From Segetibacter koreensis DSM 18137 (GTDB lineage: Bacteria > Bacteroidota > Bacteroidia > Chitinophagales > Chitinophagaceae): 64,000 nt of DNA. How positions within the stretch are numbered: position 1 is the stretch's first letter; the number at the start of each line of letters is the position of its first letter. A program made the position numbers and the translations under genes. Below are positions 55,296 through 63,172 of this stretch, piece after piece. Below the pieces are notes generated by a model, which saw only the letters and a program-made list of their open reading frames with translations, was not told the origin of the DNA and made no database searches. The DNA lies in contig NZ_KB893326.1 of NCBI RefSeq assembly GCF_000374045.1, forward strand, positions 89,594 through 153,593, in the 5' to 3' direction.

Positions 55296-55856
55296 TTATG
55301 GTACGGTGCTTATAATTTTCTGGTCTCCCAAAAATGCTTTCCATACCGGGTTTCCACTTCTTTTTACCCTTTGTAAAAATTGAAGACTTGCAAGCATTTC
55401 ATCCATTGCCGGGCTTATCATACACACGGAGATAACTGCGCTACATAAGCACAAGGTACACCAGGCGTTAAATAATACCGGTTGAGATATTACCAGCAAA
55501 ATGCTTACTAAACCTAACGGCCCTACTGCTACTCCAAAAACAATCACTATCCATGGTTTTGTTTTCCATCTTTCAGGTCCTCCTACTATTCCTGAAACAG
55601 CGTCAACTATATAACCAAAGGCACCTAAAAGTGCATCTGGAACAGGCAGCAATTTTGAAATGGGGGAGGTTAATACTTTTTCGGTTCCACTACCAAAAAA
55701 TGGATCCCAAACACTATGTATAATCTTAAGTTGAAAAAGAGAAAGATAGATTGCTATACAAAAGCCAAGTAAAGCAACAAGCACTAATGGCAGCCTTTGT
55801 TGTAAGGTAGAAGGATTGTAATCCCAGCCAGGAGGAATTTGTTTTGTCCTCTCCAT
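55296..55856 (-). CDS. vitamin K epoxide reductase (VKOR)-fold membrane protein
   Basis: 186 residues, about four membrane helices plus an N-terminal polar tail (MERTKQIPPGWDYNPSTL). The redox CxxC is in AWCTLCLCSA (Cys133 and Cys136). The periplasmic loop cysteines of classical bacterial VKOR are absent in HSVWDPFFGSGTEKVL, so it may not reoxidise a DsbA-like partner in the usual way, and none is fused. It is followed by the SPW gene (32 bases or overlapping), a pairing often seen in Bacteroidota. The direct repeat site C lies 54 bases upstream. Confidence 0.8.
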   Translation of the reverse strand: MERTKQIPPGWDYNPSTLQQRLPLVLVALLGFCIAIYLSLFQLKIIHSVWDPFFGSGTEKVLTSPISKLLPVPDALLGAFGYIVDAVSGIVGGPERWKTKPWIVIVFGVAVGPLGLVSILLVISQPVLFNAWCTLCLCSAVISVCMISPAMDEMLASLQFLQRVKRSGNPVWKAFLGDQKIISTVP

Positions 55857-55909
55857 AACTTTTCATTTGTTATAAAAAGAAACAAAAACAAAACCATTTG
55901 CAGCAGTTA

Positions 55910-55931
55910 AGATTAGAATGTTGTTAGAGTT
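55910..55931 (-). promoter_or_regulatory. 11-bp-period direct repeat site C (minus orientation)
   Basis: On the minus strand it reads ACTCTAAC, AAC, ATTCTAAT: octamers 11 bases apart. It differs from site A by one base and lies 54 bases before the VKOR ATG. A single further ATTCTAAC is at 55960-55967. Confidence 0.55.
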
Positions 55932-56127
55932 ATTAGCTCCAATGAAAACACCGTAAAATATTCTAACAAATTAAAACACTTTTGAAATAAAACAACAAAA
56001 ATAAGAAGTGACATGCTCTTAAAAATGTTTCTCGATGGTTGAAAAAGTTTTCAACGCACTTTCATTAAAAACGTTAATGCATTTTCCCGGGTTATTCGTT
56101 TATTGTATTCTTATAAAACTAAAAAGA

Positions 56128-56146
56128 ATTCTAATAGTATTCTAAT
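56128..56146 (+). promoter_or_regulatory. 11-bp-period direct repeat site D (plus orientation)
   Basis: ATTCTAAT at 56128-56135 is repeated exactly at 56139-56146. It lies 218 bases upstream of the DUF1622 gene on the same strand. The 507-base divergent gap 55857-56363 contains sites C and D and no supported gene. Confidence 0.5.
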
Positions 56147-56363
56147 AATTCGTTATGGTTTATGGCATGAGCATTTATGAGATATAATCTGACATTAAAT
56201 GAATTTTTTACACCAAAAATCTTCAAATGATTATTTCCTTCATCATAAATTGAGAAAGCGCTGACGTATTTTTTATTACTTATATTGGAATATTTATTGA
56301 AGCATTTTTGAGAAAGCATGTAAGGCGAAAGGGTTTACATAAACTCCATAAGAAGTAGAAGTT

Positions 56364-56717
56364 ATGAAAGATATAGCTGAAACAATTACAAAGCATTTAA
56401 GCAGCACAGTAGAAGTTATCGCTGCAATAGTTATAGGAATTTCATTGCTTAAGTTTTTGTACCGATATTTTATAAACATATTTCACCCTAATGATGGTGC
56501 AGCTAATCAAGCTATTAGAATACAATTTGGAAGTTCGTTAACAGTAGCACTTGAATTATTGCTAGCTGCAGATATACTTGCCACTGCAATAGCGCCAACT
56601 TGGGATGATATAGGAAAACTGGCTTCTATTGCTGTTTTGCGAACTGCTCTTAATTATTTTTTAGAAAGAGAATTAAGAGCCTCTGAAACTAACACGAGCA
56701 AACAAGGCATTAAATAG
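56364..56717 (+). CDS. DUF1622 membrane protein
   Basis: 117 residues with about three membrane helices (SSTVEVIAAIVIGISLLKFLY, LTVALELLLAADILATAIAP, and LASIAVLRTALNYFLERELR). The IRIQFGSSLTVALELLLAADIL segment is diagnostic of DUF1622, a family of small inner-membrane proteins with no known function. It ends in a polar tail. It reads toward the convergent cupin gene, with 72 bases between stops. Confidence 0.82.
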   Translation: MKDIAETITKHLSSTVEVIAAIVIGISLLKFLYRYFINIFHPNDGAANQAIRIQFGSSLTVALELLLAADILATAIAPTWDDIGKLASIAVLRTALNYFLERELRASETNTSKQGIK

Positions 56718-56789
56718 GAGCTAGCGAATTCGCCAAAAATGCTTATTGACAAATTTAAAATAAACTTCCGTTATTGTATTTCACATTTC

Positions 56790-57182
56790 TTACGCAATAG
56801 CCATTGTAAGCAGAAAGAAAGTTTCTTTTAAAGCTACTACGCCGTGTGGAATTTTTTTATGTAGTGTCAGCATTTGACCTTTTTGCAGTTCTACCGTATT
56901 TTGCTCTGTCGTAAATTTTATAAGCCCTTCAAGTACCTGTACACTGATAATGCCGTTGGCGGTATGTGTTTTTAGTTCAGCGCCAGAATGTAAACCAATG
57001 AGCACAACACGCATGTTGTCTGATTTAAAAATAGTGATGGAATTGCGGTCACTATCTTTCCAGGAAGACTCTTTTCTCACCTGCTCCATCAAATGATTCA
57101 AATCCATAGTAACCAGAGCTGCATCCAACACTCGGTCGCCTTCGGGGCGTTGTGGCGTAGCTTCGTTCGATTTGTTTTCCAT
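56790..57182 (-). CDS. cupin-fold protein
   Basis: 130 residues. One cupin barrel: GLHSGAELKTHTANGIISVQVLEGLIKF (motif 1) and GQMLTLHKKIPHGVVALKETFFLLTM (motif 2). The His/Glu metal set is incomplete (LKTHTANG rather than HxHxxE), so metal binding is uncertain. It is the last gene of the minus-strand Rrf2/NnrS cluster, 53 bases after the preceding stop, and may sense or buffer a ligand. Confidence 0.72.
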   Translation of the reverse strand: MENKSNEATPQRPEGDRVLDAALVTMDLNHLMEQVRKESSWKDSDRNSITIFKSDNMRVVLIGLHSGAELKTHTANGIISVQVLEGLIKFTTEQNTVELQKGQMLTLHKKIPHGVVALKETFFLLTMAIA

Positions 57183-57235
57183 GTACTTATTTTAATATAA
57201 AATTTTACTAATGCTTGTTAATTAAATAATACAAC

Positions 57236-57547
57236 CTACTCATGGTGCTGCTGCAACTTCTCCACGAGCGCAGCGGAAGCATCATCTGAATAAATTCCAT
57301 ATCCATTCACCAGCAATCCTTTTACGTTATACTTTGGCGAAGAAATCGCGTACAGAACAGATTCATCATCGGGATCAGATTCTCCCTCAAAACGATAAGC
57401 TCTGTCAATTTCAAAATCTTCAGGTGATAATGCCGTATTTGTCTGATGGCAAACGATACACTGCTCCTGAATATTGAAGTCAAGGTCGTAGCCTTCTTTT
57501 TTCAAACCGTTGATGGTTTCCGACAAAGTTCCATAACTTGTTTTCAT
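57236..57547 (-). CDS. conserved hypothetical protein of the Rrf2 cluster
   Basis: 103 residues. Bacteroidota homologues are often labelled phosphoribosylpyrophosphate synthetase, but nothing in it resembles that enzyme. It reads TLSETINGLKKEGYDLDFNIQEQ, then CIVCHQTN, then DFEIDRAYRFEGESDPDDESVLYAI, an acidic, compact fold. CxxCH is a heme c-like motif, but there is no export signal, so heme is unlikely and a metal or redox role is only a guess. It lies 3 bases behind the Rrf2 gene's stop, in the operon. Confidence 0.65.
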   Translation of the reverse strand: MKTSYGTLSETINGLKKEGYDLDFNIQEQCIVCHQTNTALSPEDFEIDRAYRFEGESDPDDESVLYAISSPKYNVKGLLVNGYGIYSDDASAALVEKLQQHHE

Positions 57548-57550
57548 AAT

Positions 57551-57982
57551 TTATCCTGTTAAATATGCTAATCCATTAGTTACCGGGTGACAAAGATCCT
57601 TTACTTTTTTTTCACGAAATAATTTTTCAATCATATCTCTTGCCACTTTATATTCATCATGAATGGGACAGGGATGCCTGGCAGAACATTTGCTTAAACC
57701 CAAGCCGCATTCTTTAAAAATTTGGTTGCCTTCTATGGTTTCTACAATATTGCTGATAGGCTGATTTTGCTGCGTTTTATTAATAAAAAACCCGCCCGAA
57801 GGACCTTTTAAACTATTGATTAAATTTTGCCTCGCCAATGTCTGCAAAATTTTACCTACGGTGTGTTCACTTGCATCAATGTGCTCTGCAATTTCTCTTA
57901 TTCCCGCTTTTTCGCCACGATCACTTCTTGATGCCAGATAGATTACTGCCTTAATTGCTGTTTTACAAGTATAGCTCAACAT
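57551..57982 (-). CDS. Rrf2-family transcriptional regulator with three-cysteine Fe-S motif
   Basis: 143 residues. An N-terminal winged helix (MLSYTCKTAIKAVIYLAS, then GIREIAEHIDASEHTVGKILQTLARQNLINSLKGPSGGFFI) binds DNA. The C-terminal cysteines Cys92, Cys99 and Cys105 (ECGLGLSKCSARHPCPIH) match the Fe-S ligand set of IscR/NsrR-type Rrf2 proteins. It is therefore likely an NO-, oxygen- or Fe-S-responsive regulator of this cluster. It lies 4 bases behind DUF59 and 3 bases ahead of the 103-residue protein. A palindrome upstream of ric is a possible target. Confidence 0.88.
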   Translation of the reverse strand: MLSYTCKTAIKAVIYLASRSDRGEKAGIREIAEHIDASEHTVGKILQTLARQNLINSLKGPSGGFFINKTQQNQPISNIVETIEGNQIFKECGLGLSKCSARHPCPIHDEYKVARDMIEKLFREKKVKDLCHPVTNGLAYLTG

Positions 57983-57986
57983 AAAG

Positions 57987-58310
57987 TTAACGATTTAAAA
58001 ATTCTTGCCCCTCAATAGAAATTCGGTCTGCGTTCCAAGCTGGATTAAATATGAGTTGTACACTTACCGAATAATCTTGGAAAGCGTTAGACGCCGATTG
58101 TTTTACGCCATTCGTAATGCTTTCACCCATTGGGCAAAATTGGGATGTAAGAGTCATGCTAACATAAATTTCCTTTGCTTCTTCATCAAAATCTATTTGA
58201 TAAATCAATCCCAGGTCAACAACGTTCAAACCAATTTCAGGGTCATGTACATTATACAAGCCTGCAAGTGCGATGGTGCATTTTAGGTTATTGTTCGTAA
58301 TTACTTCCAT
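57987..58310 (-). CDS. DUF59 (MIP18-type) metal-sulfur cluster assembly protein
   Basis: 107 residues with the MIP18/PaaD-like fold: LYNVHDPEIGLNVVDLGLIYQI (the DPE motif, about 18-38) and VSMTLTSQFCPMGESITNGV with Cys near 69. Such proteins support Fe-S cluster assembly or insertion. Its ATG overlaps the NnrS-like stop by one base (TAATG on the minus strand), so translation is coupled. Together with Ric and Rrf2 it points to Fe-S repair as the job of this cluster. Confidence 0.85.
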   Translation of the reverse strand: MEVITNNNLKCTIALAGLYNVHDPEIGLNVVDLGLIYQIDFDEEAKEIYVSMTLTSQFCPMGESITNGVKQSASNAFQDYSVSVQLIFNPAWNADRISIEGQEFLNR

Positions 58311-59593
58311 TATTTTTTGGGTTGATGAAAAATGACTTTAGCCACATTGGAAACATAACATACCGCAGATGCCAACAAACAAACAGCGCCCGTTTTTAAG
58401 AGAGTATCATTTAATAAGATAATTCCGAAGATAAACAGTAAAAATCCCAGCAGGTAAAGCAATGACATAATTTGAAATAATGTTTGGCTAAATAATTCTT
58501 TGGGCGCCGGCGTTTTTCCTATAAGCGCATTAGTTGTATATTCCTTGTTCCAAACAATAAAAGGCAATGTTTTAAAAGTCATACCAAAGATGATGGCGGT
58601 TATCCATCCAAAGAAAATACAAAAGCCATACAGCAAAACAAGATTTGTTTTTATACTGCTTGAAATAAAATAAATAACTGCCAGCAAACTAAGCAATGGT
58701 AAAAACAATAATGCTACCGACAACAATGACACTTTCATTTGCTCATCTACCTGTTTACGGATACGAACTTTATATGCTTTAAAACAGTAATTTCCAAACA
58801 ATATAAGCGCAATGAGTGCCAGTATAAAAGGTGAGTAATAAAAGCCTGTGAAACTGCCATTCGTCTTTAATAAGATAAAACCAATCAATGCTGCATTAAT
58901 CAAAGCATACAACGACCACAAAGTTCTGGTATTAGTGTATTTTGAAATTAAAAACATAGGAATAAGCCGCGAAGCGACTCCAATCACCAATAGTAAAAAC
59001 CATCCTGCTAACCCCATGTGAGCATGAACAGATAGATACTCAGTAGAATTATTTGGCAACCACGAACGAGTGAAATTGAATACCAACAACAATCCAAAAA
59101 AAGTAGTGGCAAACAACCACAGCGAGGCAGTTGCCATAAACCAGGCATATACGTTATACTTTTTACTTTCGTAAATGCTGCTGATTACATTTACGAGATA
59201 GGAAATTACTGCTGCATTTATCAATATTGCTCCGGTTTGGAGTACCGAGCCGGTATTGAAAAAATAAAATCCCAGGATCAGGAATGGAATTCCAATAGCG
59301 GCAAAAATGAATGAAAAATATGCTAGCAACTCACTGTCCAGCTTTCCTTCTATCAGAACCGGAAGCAATTGATGACTTGCGCCTAATATTATCATTGTTC
59401 CCCATCCCAATGCCATTAGGTGGGTGATGGCTAATGTTTTGGGATGAAAATAATGCTGGTGAACAACACTCGTGTTAACTAATAATAAGATACAAGCCAA
59501 TAAGAAAGACAGCCCTGCGAAAATGTAAAACGGCAGCACTATTTTGTAAGACGTGGTTTTTTGTAGGCCAGTATTTGATGTAAATGGAAACAT
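58310..59593 (-). CDS. NnrS-like / heme-copper oxidase subunit I-like membrane protein
   Basis: 427 residues with about 12 membrane helices. Heme-ligand-type histidines are present in ITHLMALGWGTMIILGASHQLLPVL (about 45-70) and SVHAHMGLAGWFLL (about 185-200), and KTLPFIVWN near 360 matches the class. It is related to NnrS and to subunit I of heme-copper oxidases found in denitrification and NO-detoxification loci. It follows the DUF2249 gene by one base. Enzyme activity versus an assembly role cannot be resolved from sequence. Confidence 0.72.
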   Translation of the reverse strand: MFPFTSNTGLQKTTSYKIVLPFYIFAGLSFLLACILLLVNTSVVHQHYFHPKTLAITHLMALGWGTMIILGASHQLLPVLIEGKLDSELLAYFSFIFAAIGIPFLILGFYFFNTGSVLQTGAILINAAVISYLVNVISSIYESKKYNVYAWFMATASLWLFATTFFGLLLVFNFTRSWLPNNSTEYLSVHAHMGLAGWFLLLVIGVASRLIPMFLISKYTNTRTLWSLYALINAALIGFILLKTNGSFTGFYYSPFILALIALILFGNYCFKAYKVRIRKQVDEQMKVSLLSVALLFLPLLSLLAVIYFISSSIKTNLVLLYGFCIFFGWITAIIFGMTFKTLPFIVWNKEYTTNALIGKTPAPKELFSQTLFQIMSLLYLLGFLLFIFGIILLNDTLLKTGAVCLLASAVCYVSNVAKVIFHQPKK

Positions 59594-59594
59594 A

Positions 59595-60410
59595 TTAGCT
59601 TTTAAAGATCAGCAAAAACACGTCACCATCGCTCACTTCTTTAATGCGATAATCAAATTGCCGGTCTTTCAACTCGGCAAGCAGGAAAACAGGAACTCGT
59701 TTATGATGCACATAAAGTGCGTTTTCGACTGGCAGCTTTTCCAAAGCTTCCAGGATAGTCGTCATAGGTAACGGCATCTCTAAATTACGAACATCAATTG
59801 CCTGCAATTTTTCTTCATAACGTTTCAGCAGTTGATCCCAATTGTTTATTTCGTTCGCGGGTGACTCCGCCTGAATATTTGGAGTGGCTGTTTTTTTGTA
59901 AAAATAAGTTTCCACCAAATCTTTTTCCACTACATCTACATGCCATTGAAAGCCTTGTTTTTTCAGCAGTTGTATTAGGGGGGTCGGTTCGAATGTATTG
60001 ATGATTTTCAATACCTGGTCTTGCTGTAACCCTTTTACTGTTTGCTGAATTAGCTTTAACGGATCATTTCCACTTGCAAGAATTGAACGAACATCAAGCG
60101 AAACAATATTTTCTGCTTTTGCGTTTTGTAAAAATGGGGGAGTCAGCTTTTGGTCAGTTAGAATTTCTTCTTCCACTTTTTTCGAAATTTCCATTTCAAA
60201 ACCATAAGGCTGTAGCTTTTCAAAAAAGTCGAAAGGAGTGCAGCCTCCAATTTTTGATGCCATTGCAATGCTGGTTCTACCTGCCATCAACTTTCGCAAT
60301 ACAGGATTTCGTAATTTTTTAAAATCAGGACTAAGTGCCACAATAGCTTCCAAAGCGTCGGGATGATATTTGAGTAACGCGGAAATTTTTGTTTGAGAAT
60401 TAATAAGCAT
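59595..60410 (-). CDS. DUF1858/DUF2249 domain protein
   Basis: 271 residues. An N-terminal DUF1858-like helical part (INSQTKISALLKYHPDALEAIVALSPDFKKL, about 4-34, then GRTSIAMASKIGGC) precedes two DUF2249 domains (about 105-165, IVSLDVRSILASGNDPLKL; and about 205-270, LQAIDVRNLEMPLPMTTILEAL). DUF2249 domains occur with Ric and hemerythrins and are thought to handle NO- or sulfur-related chemistry. It heads the tight operon with NnrS-like, DUF59, Rrf2 and the small protein. A weak half-site AGTATTATAAG lies about 45 bases upstream. Confidence 0.78.
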   Translation of the reverse strand: MLINSQTKISALLKYHPDALEAIVALSPDFKKLRNPVLRKLMAGRTSIAMASKIGGCTPFDFFEKLQPYGFEMEISKKVEEEILTDQKLTPPFLQNAKAENIVSLDVRSILASGNDPLKLIQQTVKGLQQDQVLKIINTFEPTPLIQLLKKQGFQWHVDVVEKDLVETYFYKKTATPNIQAESPANEINNWDQLLKRYEEKLQAIDVRNLEMPLPMTTILEALEKLPVENALYVHHKRVPVFLLAELKDRQFDYRIKEVSDGDVFLLIFKS

Positions 60411-60496
60411 AACCTAATTAAAATATTGATTAAATTTTCTTACATCAGTATTATAAGATTAAGAAATGTAAAAAGAGTTAGGGCGACAATGAATAT

Positions 60497-60787
60497 CTAA
60501 AGAGTTTTAACATCATTGAAATTAATCCTTGCTTCTGCGTTCAAAATCACGTTTGCACTAAAGTCTTCTAAAATCTCCATCTTATGTGTCTCATTTGCCT
60601 TAATTAACAAGCTCTCTCCTTGCATCAATGTTACCTGCCTGTCTGCAAAACTTATTCTGCCTTTTCCTTTTTTAACAATAATAAACGCATCAGAAGTAGC
60701 ATAATGTAATGGCATAGCCTCACTTACATTCAGCGAAACACTTAGAATTTTATACAAGTCATTTTTATAAACCTCTTTCATTTCCAT
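60497..60787 (-). CDS. small cupin-domain protein
   Basis: 96 residues, a single small cupin barrel: MPLHYATSDAFIIVKKGKGRISF (motif 1) and GESLLIKANETHKMEILEDFSANVIL (motif 2). A few metal-type ligands are present (His in LHYAT and ETHK). It is alone between the Ric and DUF2249 genes on the same strand, probably expressed with the cluster. No substrate can be inferred. Confidence 0.72.
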   Translation of the reverse strand: MEMKEVYKNDLYKILSVSLNVSEAMPLHYATSDAFIIVKKGKGRISFADRQVTLMQGESLLIKANETHKMEILEDFSANVILNAEARINFNDVKTL

Positions 60788-60914
60788 AACTCTCTTTTTA
60801 ACTTTTTGCTATTGATTGTGTTATACATCTTGGTTGCGGCAGCAGCAATCCTGTTAAGATGTAGCTATTGTAATCCCATCAGCAAAAACAGCATTTATAA
60901 TACACAAATTCTTT

Positions 60915-61865
60915 TTAACCTAAGTTTTTTTCCATTCTTATTGCTTTAGGAAAAAGGATGTTGTTTTCTAAGTGTATGTGTAGGTGCAGGTCATCTTCAA
61001 ACTCCTGCAACATTTTAAATAATAATTTATAACTGGCACAAGCATCTTCAGGAATTGCATAGCCCTTACACAACACTCTTATTTTATCAAAGCTTTCTCC
61101 TATAAAAGCGTGGTCTTTCTCTAGTTCTTCAATTAACGTTTCCAGGTCTTTTCCTTTTTTATCAAGTGGTTGATTAGTGTTTTTTGCCTGCACAATTTTT
61201 TTCACGTAAGCAAATAGCACTTTTTCTTCCTGCTCTAAATGTTGTGTTAGTTCCTCGTTAATTCCTTCCACTAGTTTTTGAATTTCTAATAATTCTGCAT
61301 GTCTCTCACCATGTACCTGTGCCACTTTTAAGGCATATCCGCGAAGTTCAGGTAAATATTTACGTATGTATCTATGGTGTGTATTTGTAATGTAGTCAGC
61401 CAAAAAATCGAGGTTCCAATCATCATAGGCATTATTATTTGTTTTGTTTTGCTGATTCATCTGCTGCAGCTCCTGCTCGACTTTAGTGGCATCAATACCC
61501 TTTTCAGCACACACCTGGCGAATTGTTTTTTTGCCACCGCAGCAAAAATCAATACCATATTTTTTAAACACTTCAGCTTTGCGCAGATCCTTTACCGCTA
61601 TTTGGCCAATAGTTTCTTTATCGTCTTCACCTTTTTTTGTAATACGAACATCCCACCAATCGGGTCCCTGCTGTAAGTACTGCCAGTTGAAAGTGTCCCC
61701 ACGTTCGCCCAACAACTGGTAATAAACCGGTTTTGGATCGTGATCGTTATGAATGATTAGGCTTTCACCACCCGATAAGTTGTCAAATACCTTAAAGATA
61801 GTGGGGTGTTTTGATTTGGGTTCAATGAGGGTAACATCAATAAAATTCTCCTGTAAAGTTTCCAT
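60915..61865 (-). CDS. ric: Ric/ScdA/YtfE-type iron-sulfur cluster repair di-iron protein with DUF2249 N-terminus
   Basis: 316 residues from the ATG at 61865 (a start at 61901 gives 12 spurious residues and removes the promoter). Domains: DUF2249 (about 1-75, FKVFDNLSGGESLIIHNDHDPKP), ScdA-N (about 85-140, AEVFKKYGIDFCCGGKKTIRQVCAEKG) and a hemerythrin-like di-iron domain (about 150-310, with THHRYIRKYLPEL, HGERHAELLEIQ, HLEQEEKVLFAYVKK, and LHIHLENNILFPKA). It repairs Fe-S clusters damaged by NO or peroxide. A promoter and a palindromic operator lie upstream. Confidence 0.9.
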   Translation of the reverse strand: METLQENFIDVTLIEPKSKHPTIFKVFDNLSGGESLIIHNDHDPKPVYYQLLGERGDTFNWQYLQQGPDWWDVRITKKGEDDKETIGQIAVKDLRKAEVFKKYGIDFCCGGKKTIRQVCAEKGIDATKVEQELQQMNQQNKTNNNAYDDWNLDFLADYITNTHHRYIRKYLPELRGYALKVAQVHGERHAELLEIQKLVEGINEELTQHLEQEEKVLFAYVKKIVQAKNTNQPLDKKGKDLETLIEELEKDHAFIGESFDKIRVLCKGYAIPEDACASYKLLFKMLQEFEDDLHLHIHLENNILFPKAIRMEKNLG

Positions 61866-61898
61866 GAAATTTATATTTAGAGTGTTATAATTAGATAC

Positions 61899-61906
61899 CA
61901 AAGATA
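61899..61906 (-). promoter_or_regulatory. -7 promoter element of ric (TATCTTTG)
   Basis: TATCTTTG on the minus strand is an exact TAnnTTTG match, 33 bases before the ATG at 61865. No TTTG lies at the -33 position: a palindrome (61917-61940) covers that region, which fits regulator control. Confidence 0.6.
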
Positions 61907-61916
61907 ACTATAATAA

Positions 61917-61940
61917 AAGTATTAAAGTACTTTTATACTT
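61917..61940. promoter_or_regulatory. 24-bp palindromic operator upstream of ric
   Basis: Left arm AAGTATTAAAGT (61917-61928) and right arm ACTTTTATACTT (61929-61940) are reverse complements at 11 of 12 positions. The centre lies about 33 bases upstream of the predicted transcription start, over the -33 region, as expected for a repressor site. The Rrf2 protein encoded at 57551-57982 is the obvious candidate. The rest of the 393-base gap to 62258 shows no gene. Confidence 0.6.
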
Positions 61941-62258
61941 AATATTTTCTAATTTTTTTAAACTTTTATGACAATGATATTGCAACTGCTATGTTTAGGA
62001 GTAAAAGGGTATGAAGCAATGATATTAAATAGAAGTTCTACTGGCGGGCTTATTGCCACACGGTAAGTTCATTTGGCATAATAACTACTATTTTTATTGA
62101 GAGAGATGAGAATTGGGGCTTCCTGAAAAAGGAAGGTGTACTTATGTAAATAACCCTTTTTTATGCAGAAACGAGATCGGCAGTTTTGTTTCTTGTCAAA
62201 TAAAATTAGGTTTTAGCGAACAAATAGGAACAAGCTTTTTTGAAGCACTTTAATAAGT

Positions 62259-62603
62259 TTATAACAATGACTCTCCGCCAATAATTTCCACGTTTATGTT
62301 CTTTAAGTTTTCATCCACTAATATCTGGCACGCAAGGCGAAGTTCAGATGATTGTATGCCCATTTTATAAAGTGTCCTTTCTTCATTTCTCTCCAGGGTA
62401 TTCATTCCGGCAGGCAGCCCTTCAACTTTTACAACACATGTGCCACATCGGCCCATGCCTTTACATTCACCAAAATCTTCAATATAGATTTTATCGTACA
62501 GTAAAACCATGAGGTTTCTATATTCGCCTTCGTAGGTTTGCAATTCATACTTTTCGCCTTGATAGTAGGCGGTGAAGTGAATGTACGTCTTATTTATTGC
62601 CAT
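62259..62603 (-). CDS. 2Fe-2S ferredoxin
   Basis: 114 residues. The plant-type [2Fe-2S] ligands are Cys47, Cys53, Cys56 and Cys92 (GECKGMGRCGTC, then RLACQ). The N-terminal half is a beta-grasp with YQGEKYELQTYEGEYRNLMVLL. It carries electrons for an unidentified reductase. It is 6 bases behind the hemerythrin gene on the same strand, so the two are co-transcribed. Confidence 0.88.
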   Translation of the reverse strand: MAINKTYIHFTAYYQGEKYELQTYEGEYRNLMVLLYDKIYIEDFGECKGMGRCGTCVVKVEGLPAGMNTLERNEERTLYKMGIQSSELRLACQILVDENLKNINVEIIGGESLL

Positions 62604-62609
62604 CTGGAG

Positions 62610-63098
62610 TTAGTCCTTTTTCTTCAGCCAAAATTCATCTGCAAAGTCATCTTTTAACGTCGGATCATTTTGAGCTGCTATTTGTTTTCCAATGGTTTCC
62701 AATTGCTCATTTGTCAATACCTTTTCCAGGTGAGGAAATAATTCTCTTTCTTCATACCGAACATGATTATCTACTGTACCGGCGAGAATTGATAATTGAT
62801 CTGCCAGGTTATTTCCAGCAGAAGGCAAAGTGTTTATCTGTTGAGTAATTTGTGCATGTTCATCAAGGGCTTTTTGCACCGCGGCATCTTTCACCGGGGC
62901 AAATAAAATAGTTTCTTCTTCCTTAAAATGCGGTTGAAGGTGGTGTTGCCAGAAGTATTGTACATACTTTTCTATTCTGCCGGGTTCTATTTCGAACTTT
63001 AATCCGTTTCTTATTTTCCAGCAAAACAACAAAGTGAAGTGGTGGTCTTTTGAGAGCTTAACAATATGCTCGTTTCGTTTGATAGGTTTTTTTTCCAT
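62610..63098 (-). CDS. hemerythrin-like domain protein
   Basis: 162 residues with the HHE set: NEHIVKLSKDHHFTLLFCWKI, FWQHHLQPHFKEEETILFAPV, DEHAQITQQINTL and VDNHVRYEERELFPHLEKVL. Four His and two Glu positions of a di-iron, oxygen- or NO-binding hemerythrin are present. It is cytosolic, with an N-terminal Lys-rich stretch. Together with the Ric and DUF2249 proteins it fits handling of NO or oxygen. It is first in the two-gene unit with ferredoxin. Confidence 0.87.
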   Translation of the reverse strand: MEKKPIKRNEHIVKLSKDHHFTLLFCWKIRNGLKFEIEPGRIEKYVQYFWQHHLQPHFKEEETILFAPVKDAAVQKALDEHAQITQQINTLPSAGNNLADQLSILAGTVDNHVRYEERELFPHLEKVLTNEQLETIGKQIAAQNDPTLKDDFADEFWLKKKD

Positions 63099-63172
63099 TT
63101 TAAATTATAGTGAATAGTGAATACCTATTGAAAGGAATTGAAAGTTTTTTACAAATCTGGTGTATAGTTTCC

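Noticed and set aside
56131-56319. Minus-strand 62-codon open frame between VKOR and DUF1622
   Set aside because: AT-rich, no recognisable fold, and it overlaps direct-repeat site D.
61941-62258. Short plus-strand ORF starting MTMILQLLCLGV
   Set aside because: 32 codons, no ribosome binding site and no conservation evidence. The gap is better read as the upstream region of ric and the downstream region of the ferredoxin gene.
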